Below, piece by piece: positions 1 to 6,095 of a DNA stretch of 8,905 bases. Source of the stretch: an uncultured Enterobacter sp. (lineage in GTDB: Bacteria > Pseudomonadota > Gammaproteobacteria > Enterobacterales > Enterobacteriaceae); assembly GCA_946477805.1 (NCBI GenBank), contig CAMKZP010000120.1, forward strand, positions 1 to 8,905, written 5' to 3'. Every line of letters begins with the position of its first letter. The stretch's first letter is position 1. The position numbers were made by a program, and so were the translations under genes. Under the pieces are notes generated by a model, which worked only from the letters and a program-made list of their open reading frames with translations, searched no databases and had not been told where the DNA came from.

Positions 1-734
1 GGGCTATCCTGCGCAACGCGGCGGAAAGCGTTAAGCGCGTGACGCTGGAGTTGGGCGGCAAATCGCCGACGATCCTGCTCGATGACGTGGACTTAGCGCA
101 GGCGATCCCGCTTGTCATTCAGGCCGGATTTATGAACAGCGGGCAGGCGTGCGTGGCCGGAACGCGCATCCTGGTGCCGCAGTCGCGTAAAGCGGAAATC
201 GAAACCGCGCTGGCGCAGGCCGTGGCGGAGGTGAAGTCCGGCAGCCCGCGCGATAGCGCAACGGACGTCGGCCCGATGGTCAGCGAGAAGCAGTGGCAGC
301 GGGTGCAGGGCTACATCCGTAAGGGTAGCGAAGAGGGCGCGCGCCTGCTGGTGGGTGGCGAAGGGCGACCGGAAGGCACGCATGACGGCTGGTTTGTACG
401 CCCGACGCTGTTTGCGGACGTCAACAACCGGATGACGATTGCCCGCGATGAGATTTTCGGCCCGGTGCTGTGCGCGATCCCCTATCGTGACGAGGCGGAG
501 GCTGTTGCCATCGCCAACGATACCGATTACGGCCTGAGCGCGATGGTGCTGGGCGCGGACGTGGACCGCGCCCGCCGCGTGGCGCAGCAGCTTGTCGCCG
601 GGCGGGTGCTGGTGAACACGCTGGCCCATGAACCGAAAGCGCCGTTCGGCGGGTTTAAGCACTCCGGCGTGGGGCGCGAGATGGGCGAGTGGGGGATTCG
701 GGCGTTTATGGAGCCGCGGTCGATTCTGGGTTAA
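1..734 (+). CDS. Aldehyde dehydrogenase, C-terminal half (5' truncated by window edge)
   Basis: This is the NAD(P)-dependent aldehyde dehydrogenase superfamily, cytosolic enzymes that oxidise an aldehyde to the carboxylic acid. The reading frame is open from base 3 and ends at TAA 732-734, giving about 243 residues of the 475-500 usual for the family. Visible motifs are LELGGKSP, whose Glu is the general base (codon 48-50), NSGQACVAG with the catalytic Cys at codon 150-152, the EIFGPV motif near 451-468, and the C-terminal PFGGFKHSGVGRE block near 640-680. The cofactor-binding N-terminal half lies upstream, outside the window. An internal GTG at 39 is not the real start, because family sequence continues upstream of it (AILRNAAESVKR). 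Substrate cannot be deduced; no neighbour here points to a pathway. The gene ends directly against the stop codon of the convergent GNAT gene. Confidence 0.95.
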   Translation, partial: AILRNAAESVKRVTLELGGKSPTILLDDVDLAQAIPLVIQAGFMNSGQACVAGTRILVPQSRKAEIETALAQAVAEVKSGSPRDSATDVGPMVSEKQWQRVQGYIRKGSEEGARLLVGGEGRPEGTHDGWFVRPTLFADVNNRMTIARDEIFGPVLCAIPYRDEAEAVAIANDTDYGLSAMVLGADVDRARRVAQQLVAGRVLVNTLAHEPKAPFGGFKHSGVGREMGEWGIRAFMEPRSILG

Positions 735-1256
735 CTACCCTTCAAACAGGGTTTCGAAGGTTTTCGTTGGTAGGAAGAGCGTGAATTCATTTTCGCCAAG
801 GAGCGGTATAAAGCCCAGTTTTAGATAAAAATTTCTGGCTTTATCACTCAGCGCTTCAACGAACAGGCCATGGATGCCTACAGCAAAGGAGGCCAGATAA
901 ACGGTCTTCATGGCATGGGTGAGGAGCAATTCTCCAAAACCCTGCCCTTGAATGCGTTTATCAACTGCCAGTCGCCCTAAGGTTACGCTCGGCACATTTT
1001 TATAGGGAACACGTTTCTGCTGCGTTTTGGAGGGCAGATAAGCCTTCTCAAAGCAGCTCCCGGAGAGCGTGTAATATCCCATTATTCGCGGCTTTTCCTC
1101 GCGAGTCGTGAGAACGTAGGCGCGCAAAAACTTTCCGCGATGCTGGCGTTTCAGGTGTTCAGTAAGGAAAGCGTTGAGGCTCTCTTCTCCGCAATCAAAC
1201 TGGCTCAGATCGTACTCAACGTCCTCTGAAAAAATCCCTATCTTCACGTCGTTCAC
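735..1256 (-). CDS. GNAT-family toxin of a type II TA module (TacT/AtaT-like)
   Basis: The 173-residue protein matches the TacT/AtaT/KacT class of GNAT toxins, which use acetyl-CoA to acetylate the amino group of aminoacyl-tRNA and so block translation. Seen in the sequence: FDCGEESLNAFL at residues 20-31, the core LGRLAVD at 93-99, the acetyl-CoA-binding loop RIQGQGFGELLL at 101-112, and NFYLKLGF at 142-149, where Tyr144 is in the position of the catalytic Tyr of this family. The start is GTG at 1254-1256. An in-frame TAA at 1260-1262, which is also the antitoxin stop, excludes any upstream start, and a GGAG at 1263-1266 lies six bases before it. It is second in the operon, three bases after the antitoxin. 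Which tRNA is modified cannot be told from sequence. Family call is firm; activity is inferred from intact motifs. Confidence 0.92.
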   Translation of the reverse strand: MNDVKIGIFSEDVEYDLSQFDCGEESLNAFLTEHLKRQHRGKFLRAYVLTTREEKPRIMGYYTLSGSCFEKAYLPSKTQQKRVPYKNVPSVTLGRLAVDKRIQGQGFGELLLTHAMKTVYLASFAVGIHGLFVEALSDKARNFYLKLGFIPLLGENEFTLFLPTKTFETLFEG

Positions 1257-1259
1257 GTA

Positions 1260-1529
1260 TTACTCCATATCCTGGAGACGCTTCGCCGCGCGTTTCAGGC
1301 GGCCATCTGGCGCGGGCGGACTGCTGATGGCATCCATTACCGTATTCCAGGAGGCTTCGTTAAGAACCAGGCGACGGTGCCGATCGATCACTTCAGCAGC
1401 GCGTTCAGATGCCGTGCTGACCATGAACTGTGAAATTGACTGGTTGGTCATGGCTGCAGCTTCTTCGATCATGCTTTTGTCATCTTCGCTTAATCTAAGA
1501 TCGATGCGCTGTTTCTTCAGTGCTGACAT
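1260..1529 (-). CDS. DUF1778 ribbon-helix-helix antitoxin (TacA/AtaR-like)
   Basis: An 89-residue antitoxin partner of the GNAT toxin downstream. Residues about 5-50 (KKQRIDLRLS, then two helices through SISQFMVSTASERAAEVI) form the ribbon-helix-helix DNA-binding domain typical of DUF1778. Residues about 55-85 (LNEASWNTVMDAI, PPAPDGRLKRAAKR) resemble the C-terminal tail with which these antitoxins cover the acetyl-CoA site of the toxin. The start is ATG 1527-1529, with GAGAAG at 1534-1539 on the minus strand as ribosome binding site. Antitoxin-first order and a three-base gap to the toxin are standard for the family. In this family the complex represses its own promoter, which fits the inverted repeat at 1566-1584. 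Its base composition is nearer to the surrounding genes than that of the toxin. Confidence 0.92.
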   Translation of the reverse strand: MSALKKQRIDLRLSEDDKSMIEEAAAMTNQSISQFMVSTASERAAEVIDRHRRLVLNEASWNTVMDAISSPPAPDGRLKRAAKRLQDME

Positions 1530-1565
1530 GGTGTGCTTCTCAATTTTTTATCGCTTAATTAAAAT

Positions 1566-1584
1566 GTACGGATTAAAACCGTAC
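1566..1584. promoter_or_regulatory. Candidate operator for the DUF1778/GNAT module (perfect inverted repeat)
   Basis: GTACGG (1566-1571) and CCGTAC (1579-1584) are perfect inverted copies around a seven-base AT-rich spacer. The repeat overlaps the predicted transcription start of the antitoxin gene, the place expected for an autorepressor. That the antitoxin binds here is inference from position and symmetry. Confidence 0.5.
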
Positions 1585-1588
1585 GCTG

Positions 1589-1617
1589 ATGATAATTACG
1601 GCAGCATAAAAATTCAA
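1589..1617 (-). promoter_or_regulatory. Predicted sigma-70 promoter of the antitoxin-toxin operon
   Basis: On the minus strand, TTGAAT (1612-1617) and TATCAT (1589-1594) are separated by exactly 17 bases and match the -35 and -10 consensus at 4/6 and 5/6. Transcription would start near 1582, inside the inverted repeat 1566-1584, leaving a leader of about 50 bases. This is a prediction from consensus only. Confidence 0.55.
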
Positions 1618-1626
1618 TGTAAAGTT

Positions 1627-1650
1627 GAGCGCAGCGCCATCCGGGGCAAC
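1627..1650 (-). repeat. REP-like half element (degenerate)
   Basis: Read on the minus strand, GCCCCGGATGGCGCTGCGCT resembles the head of enterobacterial REP palindromes of the type GCCGGGTGGCGCTGCGCT. The second arm (TACCCGGC) is absent; the sequence runs on as CAACTTT. It is therefore at most half of a REP unit. The comparison is from memory of REP consensus sequences. Confidence 0.3.
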
Positions 1651-1680
1651 GCTTCGCTCCTTACCGAAGCATTGTGCTTC
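1651..1680. repeat. Two overlapping, mutually exclusive inverted repeats
   Basis: GCTTCG (1651-1656) pairs perfectly with CGAAGC (1665-1670). The overlapping GAAGCA (1666-1671) pairs perfectly with TGCTTC (1675-1680). The two stems share bases 1666-1670 and cannot form together. They lie between the divergent TA promoter and marR promoter and are probably outside both transcripts as predicted here, so they may be protein-binding sites or a relic. No clear U-tract follows. Confidence 0.35.
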
Positions 1681-1715
1681 TCTTTCACATTTCCTGCTCT
1701 TTCGTCTCTCGTTTC

Positions 1716-1744
1716 TTGATACTTACCCTGATAACTATTATCTT
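1716..1744 (+). promoter_or_regulatory. Predicted promoter of the marR-hlyD-DUF2955 operon with overlapping palindrome
   Basis: TTGATA (1716-1721) and TATCTT (1739-1744) are 17 bases apart, with matches of 5/6 and 4/6 to the sigma-70 boxes. A perfect inverted repeat, GATAA (1730-1734), CTA, TTATC (1738-1742), lies in the spacer and reaches into the -10 box. MarR proteins usually repress their own operon by binding such a palindrome over the promoter, so this is the best operator candidate in the intergenic region. The marR ribosome binding site is GAGAGGA at 1758-1764, six bases before ATG 1771. Confidence 0.45.
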
Positions 1745-1770
1745 GAGCGCGTACGACGAGAGGATGCCCC

Positions 1771-2241
1771 ATGAGTGAAGAAGATTTGTTCTGCCGCAGG
1801 CCGATGGGCATGCGGATGGCGATGGTCGTGCGCCAGTGGCGCGCGGCGATCGACGACGCCATTCTTGAGACCGGGTTAACCCAGTCGAGCTGGACGGTGA
1901 TGATGCAGCTTCAACAGCTTGGGGATAACGTCTCGGTGAGCGAGCTGGCGGAGGTGCAGGGAATCGAACTGCCGCCGCTGATGCGCACCCTCACACAGCT
2001 GGAAAAGCAGGGCTACCTGCTGCGCACCGTATCGCCGTATGACAAGCGCATCCGGCTGTTAACGCTGACGCCCGAGGGGAAAAACGTTCTTGAAACGCTC
2101 ACTCAGGTTATTGAGAACTTTCAGGCTCGCGTGTCGCAAAACATCGCGCCGGAACATATCGCCATTTTCAGCGCCACCCTGAATCAAATCGCCTGCAATT
2201 TGCGGACAATCCGCGAAGAAGATAACAAGACCGAAAAATAA
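1771..2241 (+). CDS. MarR-family transcriptional regulator
   Basis: A 156-residue dimeric winged-helix regulator, normally a repressor released by small aromatic or phenolic ligands. Residues about 38-50 (TQSSWTVMMQLQQ) form the helix before the recognition unit. Residues 55-80 (VSVSELAEVQGIELPPLMRTLTQLEKQ) are the helix-turn-helix. Residues 82-104 are the beta wing with the conserved Asp-Lys-Arg at 91-93 and the typical LTLTPEGK. The N- and C-terminal helices should form the dimer interface. Its TAA (2239-2241) shares a base with the ATG of the adaptor gene, so the three genes are translationally coupled. By position it most likely senses the substrate of the efflux pair and represses this operon; that role and any ligand are inferred. 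The length is usual for the family. Confidence 0.93.
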   Translation: MSEEDLFCRRPMGMRMAMVVRQWRAAIDDAILETGLTQSSWTVMMQLQQLGDNVSVSELAEVQGIELPPLMRTLTQLEKQGYLLRTVSPYDKRIRLLTLTPEGKNVLETLTQVIENFQARVSQNIAPEHIAIFSATLNQIACNLRTIREEDNKTEK

Positions 2242-3305
2242 TGACTCCTGAACAAAAGTTTGCCCGCTGGGTAAGGGTAAGTATTGCCTCTTTCCTGCTG
2301 ATGTTTGTCTACTTTATCGTCGCGGATATCTGGATCCCGCTGACGCCGGACTCCACCGTGATGCGCGTGGTGACGCCGGTCTCTGCGCGCGTGTCTGGCT
2401 ATGTCGCGGCGGTACACGTGCATAACAACAGCCAGGTCAAAAAAGGCGACCTGCTCTTTGAGCTCGACGACACGCCGTTTCGCAATAAGGTCGAAGCCGC
2501 GCAAATCGCGCTCGAACAGGCGCGTCTGTCCAACGAACAGCTGGATGCGCAGATCGCCTCTGCGCAGGCCAGCCTGAAAACCGCGGTGCTGACGGCGCGA
2601 AACGACAAGGTGACCTTCGATCGCTACCAGAAACTGAGCACGCTGCAGAACGTCTCTCAGGCGGATCTCGATAAGGTGCGCACCGCCTGGCAGAGCAGCG
2701 AGCAGTCCGTTCGCTCTCTTGAGGCGAACATCCATAACCTGCGCATTCAGCGCGGCGAGCGGGACGAGCGCCGCAACGTGACGCTGCAAAAATACCGTAA
2801 CGCGCTGGATGACGCGGAGCTGAACCTCGGCTGGACGAAGGTCTACGCAGAAGCCGACGGCACGGTGAGCAACCTGCAGCTCAGCCCGGGCTTTTACGCT
2901 TCCTCCGGCTCGGCTGCCCTGGCGCTGGTCAATAACCAGACCGACATCGTGGCTGATTTCCGCGAGAAAAGCCTGCGCCATACCCATCAGGGCACCGACG
3001 CCGCCGTAGTGTTCGACGCCTTCCCGGGCCGGGTTTTCCGCGCGCACGTAACCAGCAGCGACGCAGGGATCCTCGCCGGGCAGGAGGCGGTCAACGGCCA
3101 GCTCTCCGAGCCGGAAACCTCCAACCGCTGGGTGCGCGATGCCCAGCGCATGCGCATTCACGTCGCGCTGGACGAGGCGCTGCCGAAGCATCTGCCGACC
3201 GGCGCGCGGGCCACCGTGCAGCTCTACAACAGCGAAGGGCCGTTTGCGCGCTTTTTCTCCGGGATGCAGATCCACCTGGTGAGCCTGCTGCATTATGTCT
3301 ATTAG
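2241..3305 (+). CDS. HlyD/EmrA-type periplasmic adaptor (membrane fusion) protein
   Basis: A 354-residue membrane fusion protein that would link an inner-membrane pump to an outer-membrane channel. Residues 12-30 form one uncleaved membrane anchor. Residues about 43-80 (VVTPVSARVSGYVAAV, QVKKGDLLFELDD) are the first half of the lipoyl domain. Residues 82-195 are rich in Ala, Gln, Leu and Glu heptads and should form the alpha-helical coiled-coil hairpin. Residues 196-232 (WTKVYAEADGTVSNLQLSPG) complete the lipoyl domain. Residues 233-330 form the beta-barrel domain, ending with GARATVQLY. It starts at ATG 2241, overlapping the marR stop by one base, and overlaps the DUF2955 gene by 11 bases. 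Paired with a DUF2955 permease it resembles AaeA-like adaptors more than drug-pump adaptors. The substrate is unknown. Confidence 0.93.
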   Translation: MTPEQKFARWVRVSIASFLLMFVYFIVADIWIPLTPDSTVMRVVTPVSARVSGYVAAVHVHNNSQVKKGDLLFELDDTPFRNKVEAAQIALEQARLSNEQLDAQIASAQASLKTAVLTARNDKVTFDRYQKLSTLQNVSQADLDKVRTAWQSSEQSVRSLEANIHNLRIQRGERDERRNVTLQKYRNALDDAELNLGWTKVYAEADGTVSNLQLSPGFYASSGSAALALVNNQTDIVADFREKSLRHTHQGTDAAVVFDAFPGRVFRAHVTSSDAGILAGQEAVNGQLSEPETSNRWVRDAQRMRIHVALDEALPKHLPTGARATVQLYNSEGPFARFFSGMQIHLVSLLHYVY

Positions 3306-4371
3306 CACCCTGGCGCGGGTGTTCACCCCGCACGGCAACATCGTCTACACGGCAAACGACTTTCGCCAGACTCTGCGCATCGTCTTTGCCGGGATGATTG
3401 CGCTAAGCATCTCCAGCTTCTACAGCACCAGCTACGGCGTGTTTTATGTGGTCTACCCGATCATGCTCCTTTCGCTGGTGCCGGTGTTTAACCGCCACGT
3501 GGCGAAGCAGTTTATCTTCAGCGCCTCGCTCAACTGCGTCGAAATGGTGCTGATCATCGGCTATCTGTCGCGGTGGCCGGTCATCATGACGCTGGTGGTG
3601 TTTGCCCTGTACGTGATGCGCTTTCGTTTTATGAGCAAGGGGCCGCTGTTTCTGTTCGGTTCGATGGGCGTGGTGTGCCAGAGCGTGATGCTCAACTTTA
3701 TGAGCTATCCCACCACCAGCTGGCACACGCTGCTGTTTTCCAACATCGAAGCGAGCGTTATGGCGGTGTGCCTGAGCGCGCTGATGAACTACCTGCTGCC
3801 GGACGTTGAGCCCCGCAAGCCGCCGCCGCTGATTGAGAAAGACGACGCCCGCGTGCGCCACGAGTCGCTGCTCTCGGGCACCGTCGCGACGATGATATTC
3901 GTGATATTTCAGATGAGCGATTTAAGCGATTCGCTTTCGGCGCTGATGGCGGGGATTTTGATCCTGTTCCCGATGCACTATCGCGGCGCGGTGATGAGCT
4001 CCATCTGGCGCGTGGTGGGCGTGGTGCTCGGCTGCGTTTACATCCTCATCGTGCAGCTCATCCTCTACGATCACAGCAGCCATATGCTGCTGATGATGCC
4101 GCTGATTGGCCTCGGGCTGGCGTTTGGCGCACGCCTGCACGTGATGGAAAAAGTCGGAGCAGGCGTGGGGTTTTCCAGCATTACCACCATCGGCATTATG
4201 TTCGGGCAGAACATGCACCCGGACGGCGACCTGGTGTTCAGCGACCTGTACCGCATTACCTCCGTCACCGTTGCGCTGGTGGCGACGCTGACGATGGTGT
4301 TTCTGGTGCACCTGATCCTCAACCGGTTCGAGGCGACGCGCTACGTCATCGCGCCGCCAAAAGCGGAGTAA
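3295..4371 (+). CDS. DUF2955 inner-membrane permease (aromatic-acid-exporter-like)
   Basis: A 358-residue multi-spanning membrane protein of the DUF2955 family, related to the FUSC/ArAE exporters. Hydrophobic stretches at about residues 27-45, 50-65, 74-91, 95-110, 118-136 and 148-168, then 194-208, 213-229, 236-258, 264-282, 288-304 and 322-344, suggest two repeated six-helix halves. A charged, proline-rich linker joins them (170-190, DVEPRKPPPLIEKDDARVR). This is the pump half; the HlyD protein upstream is its adaptor. ATG 3295 lies inside the adaptor gene (11-base overlap) with only a weak GGTGAG (3278-3283) in front, so translation probably depends on coupling. The 3' end runs 31 bases into the convergent yjiN-like gene. 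Aromatic or weak-acid export is the best guess, from family and MarR context only. Confidence 0.88.
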   Translation: MSISTLARVFTPHGNIVYTANDFRQTLRIVFAGMIALSISSFYSTSYGVFYVVYPIMLLSLVPVFNRHVAKQFIFSASLNCVEMVLIIGYLSRWPVIMTLVVFALYVMRFRFMSKGPLFLFGSMGVVCQSVMLNFMSYPTTSWHTLLFSNIEASVMAVCLSALMNYLLPDVEPRKPPPLIEKDDARVRHESLLSGTVATMIFVIFQMSDLSDSLSALMAGILILFPMHYRGAVMSSIWRVVGVVLGCVYILIVQLILYDHSSHMLLMMPLIGLGLAFGARLHVMEKVGAGVGFSSITTIGIMFGQNMHPDGDLVFSDLYRITSVTVALVATLTMVFLVHLILNRFEATRYVIAPPKAE

Positions 4372-5639
4372 TGCGCCAGCACGGCGGGCAGCTGCGAGAG
4401 TAAAAACAGGATCAGCCCGATCGTGCCGCCCACCAGCGTGCCGTTGACGCGAATGAACTGCAGATCTTTGCCGATGTTCAGTTCAATCTGGCGCGACATG
4501 TCTTTGGCATCCCAGCTTTTTACCGTATCGCTGATGTGGCGGGTCAGGAACGCGGCGAAGTCCGGCGCCACGCGGTGTGCCGCCTGCTCCAGGTGTTCGT
4601 TCAGCGAGGCCTGCAGGTTCGCGTCGTTCGTCAGGGTTTCACCGAACCACTGGCCGGCGCTGGCGATACGCTGCTTCACGCGGGAGTCCTCGCTGTGCAT
4701 ATCCGCCTTCAGCCACTGGCGCAGGTCGGCCCACATTTCGCCCAGATAGCGGTTAAACGCCTCGTCGTTCTTCAGGTAATGCTTGATGTTCTCGGCTTTG
4801 GCCGCCATCTCCGGATCGTTTTTCAGGTTGTCGATAAGCTTCAGCGTGGCGCGGTCAAACGCCTGGCGGATCTGGTGCGTGCGGTCATGGCTAATATCGT
4901 CCAGCAGCGCGTTCACCGCGTTTGAAACCATCTCCGCGCTCTGGTCGCCGAGCCACTCCGTTGGCAGTACCATCGCCTTGCGCGGGTGCTCGGTCTTAAG
5001 CCAGTGGACAATCTGGTCGGCAATAAAATCCCGCGTGCTGTCGCGCTGGATAAGCGTAATCAGACGGTTGATGATCGCATCCAGCAGCACCTGGTGGCGG
5101 TTGTTTTTGGTCATGCTCTCCAGCATCACGGCGCTGGTTTCGGTGAAATCGACCTTATCGATGGCCTTATGCACCGCGCGTTTGAGCAAGCGCTGAATGC
5201 GCCCGTCGTCCGTGAGTTCCAGAAAACCGCTCATTACCTGAATCAGATGCTGTCCGACTCGCTGGGCGTTGTCGGGCCTGCTGAACCAGGTGCCAATCAT
5301 CTGCGCGGGCTCGTAGCGGCGGATCAGCGCGACCAGAGACTGCGTATCAAGAAACTTCTCCTGCACGAACTGGCCAAGATTATCGCCAATCCGGTCTTTA
5401 TTGCGCGGGATAATCGCCGTGTGCCGCGCAATGAAGGGGATAGGCACCCGGCGGAACAGCGCCACGACGGCAAACCAGTCTGCCAGCGCGCCGACCATCG
5501 CCGCTTCGGCAATGGCCTTCACGCCGCGCACCCAGAAGGTCTGCGGCAGGAAGAGGGTGGTGATAAACGCCGCGGCGGCAATCAGCAGCAGCGACAGCGC
5601 AAGAAGCTTAGCGCGTTTGAGTTCGGTATGTTTTTCCAT
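4341..5639 (-). CDS. yjiN: DUF445 inner-membrane protein, YjiN-like
   Basis: A 432-residue protein of the DUF445 family, close in length and architecture to E. coli YjiN; its biochemical function is not known to me. Residues about 10-31 (a Leu/Ala-rich helix) and 39-62 (VKAIAEAAMVGALADWFAVVALF) are N-terminal membrane segments. The GALADWFAVVALF stretch is the most conserved family motif. A long, mainly alpha-helical soluble region follows (about 65-395, many charged heptads such as HYLKNDEAFNRYLGEMWADLRQWL), and a final membrane helix lies at about 402-424. The start ATG 5637-5639 has no Shine-Dalgarno sequence in front of it (CTTAACCC). The 3' end overlaps the permease gene tail to tail by 31 bases, and no terminator is seen between them. 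The link to the efflux operon is positional only. Confidence 0.9.
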   Translation of the reverse strand: MEKHTELKRAKLLALSLLLIAAAAFITTLFLPQTFWVRGVKAIAEAAMVGALADWFAVVALFRRVPIPFIARHTAIIPRNKDRIGDNLGQFVQEKFLDTQSLVALIRRYEPAQMIGTWFSRPDNAQRVGQHLIQVMSGFLELTDDGRIQRLLKRAVHKAIDKVDFTETSAVMLESMTKNNRHQVLLDAIINRLITLIQRDSTRDFIADQIVHWLKTEHPRKAMVLPTEWLGDQSAEMVSNAVNALLDDISHDRTHQIRQAFDRATLKLIDNLKNDPEMAAKAENIKHYLKNDEAFNRYLGEMWADLRQWLKADMHSEDSRVKQRIASAGQWFGETLTNDANLQASLNEHLEQAAHRVAPDFAAFLTRHISDTVKSWDAKDMSRQIELNIGKDLQFIRVNGTLVGGTIGLILFLLSQLPAVLAHYSAFGGAMT

Positions 5640-5645
5640 GGGTTA

Positions 5646-5675
5646 AGGATAGTGGGGAATGGGGGGGAAGTGCAA
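5646..5675 (-). promoter_or_regulatory. Weak candidate promoter of the yjiN-like gene with a C7 tract in its spacer
   Basis: On the minus strand TTGCAC (5670-5675) and TATCCT (5646-5651) are 18 bases apart, matching consensus 3/6 and 4/6. The -10 box ends six bases before the ATG at 5639, so transcription from it would start at about the A of the start codon and give a leaderless mRNA. The spacer contains seven consecutive G on the plus strand (5661-5667). The boxes are poor, so this is a tentative call. Confidence 0.25.
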
Positions 5676-5745
5676 AACCACACGAGCAGGTCACCTCACT
5701 TTCTGGAATGCTCCTTCAGAAATCAAATCACTCTTTTGTTTTTTT

Positions 5746-5789
5746 CGTTTAAACGCTGTCCGGTTTGTATATGCTTTTTTGTATATACA
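5746..5789. promoter_or_regulatory. brnTA control region: two palindromes and a direct repeat
   Basis: Two perfect ten-base palindromes precede brnT: CGTTTAAACG (5746-5755) and TGTATATACA (5780-5789). TTGTATAT occurs twice in direct orientation, at 5765-5772 and 5779-5786. The AT-rich block must contain the promoter, with TATATG (5768-5773) or TATACA (5784-5789) as possible -10 boxes, but no convincing -35 box is present. BrnA-type antitoxins repress their own operon, so one of these palindromes is the likely operator. The brnT ribosome binding site is GGGAAGG at 5794-5800. Confidence 0.45.
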
Positions 5790-5807
5790 TTCAGGGAAGG
5801 TTAGACT

Positions 5808-6095
5808 ATGCCTATAGAGTATGAGTGGGATAGCAATAAGGCGAAAAGCAATCTGCAAAAACACGGCATTCGCTTTGAAGATGCGGTGCTGGTTTTTGAC
5901 GATCCCTGCCATTTGTCCGTTCAGGAACGGTGGGAGAATGGGGAGTTTCGCTGGCAAACCATGGGTCTTGTACAGGGCGTTATTGTTATCCTGGTCGCGC
6001 ACACGGTACGTTTTGAAAGTGGAGATGAAATCATACGTATCATCAGCGCGCGTAAGGCGGACCGTAAAGAGAGGAGCCGATATGAGCATTGTTAA
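5808..6095 (+). CDS. brnT: BrnT-family toxin (RelE-like ribonuclease fold)
   Basis: A 95-residue type II toxin. Characterised BrnT proteins adopt a RelE-like fold, cleave RNA and stop translation. The family pattern is complete: YEWDSNKAKSNLQKHGIRFEDA at residues 5-26, split here as WD (7-8), K11, N15, KHG (18-20) and F23; then VF.D at 29-32, GEFRW at 45-49, and the C-terminal RIISARKA (77-84) with ER..Y (88-92). ATG 5808 is preceded at seven bases by GGGAAGG. The gene overlaps brnA by 14 bases, toxin first, which is the usual BrnTA order. It is poorer in GC than the flanking yjiN and pac genes (26/60 at 5821-5880), a sign of separate acquisition. The protein appears intact and probably active. 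Confidence 0.93.
   Translation: MPIEYEWDSNKAKSNLQKHGIRFEDAVLVFDDPCHLSVQERWENGEFRWQTMGLVQGVIVILVAHTVRFESGDEIIRIISARKADRKERSRYEHC

Noticed and set aside
1174..1719. Plus-strand open frame across the antitoxin gene and intergenic region
   Set aside because: It is opposite a well-recognised DUF1778 antitoxin, has no ribosome binding site, and crosses the promoter region with no recognisable protein features.
2184..3341. Long minus-strand open frame (385 codons) opposite the HlyD gene
   Set aside because: It mirrors the GC-rich third codon positions of the adaptor gene, is rich in Arg, His and Ala, shows no domain, and the plus-strand gene has a full family architecture.
4986..5804. Plus-strand open frame (272 codons) opposite the yjiN-like gene
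   Set aside because: It is a shadow of the DUF445 coding sequence. The translated product is low in structure (many Arg, His, Gln), and it runs through the divergent promoter region.
5821..6081. Longer BrnA starting inside brnT
   Set aside because: The extra 87 residues are the out-of-frame reading of brnT. BrnA homologues are about 100 residues or shorter, and a good ribosome binding site stands before ATG 6082.
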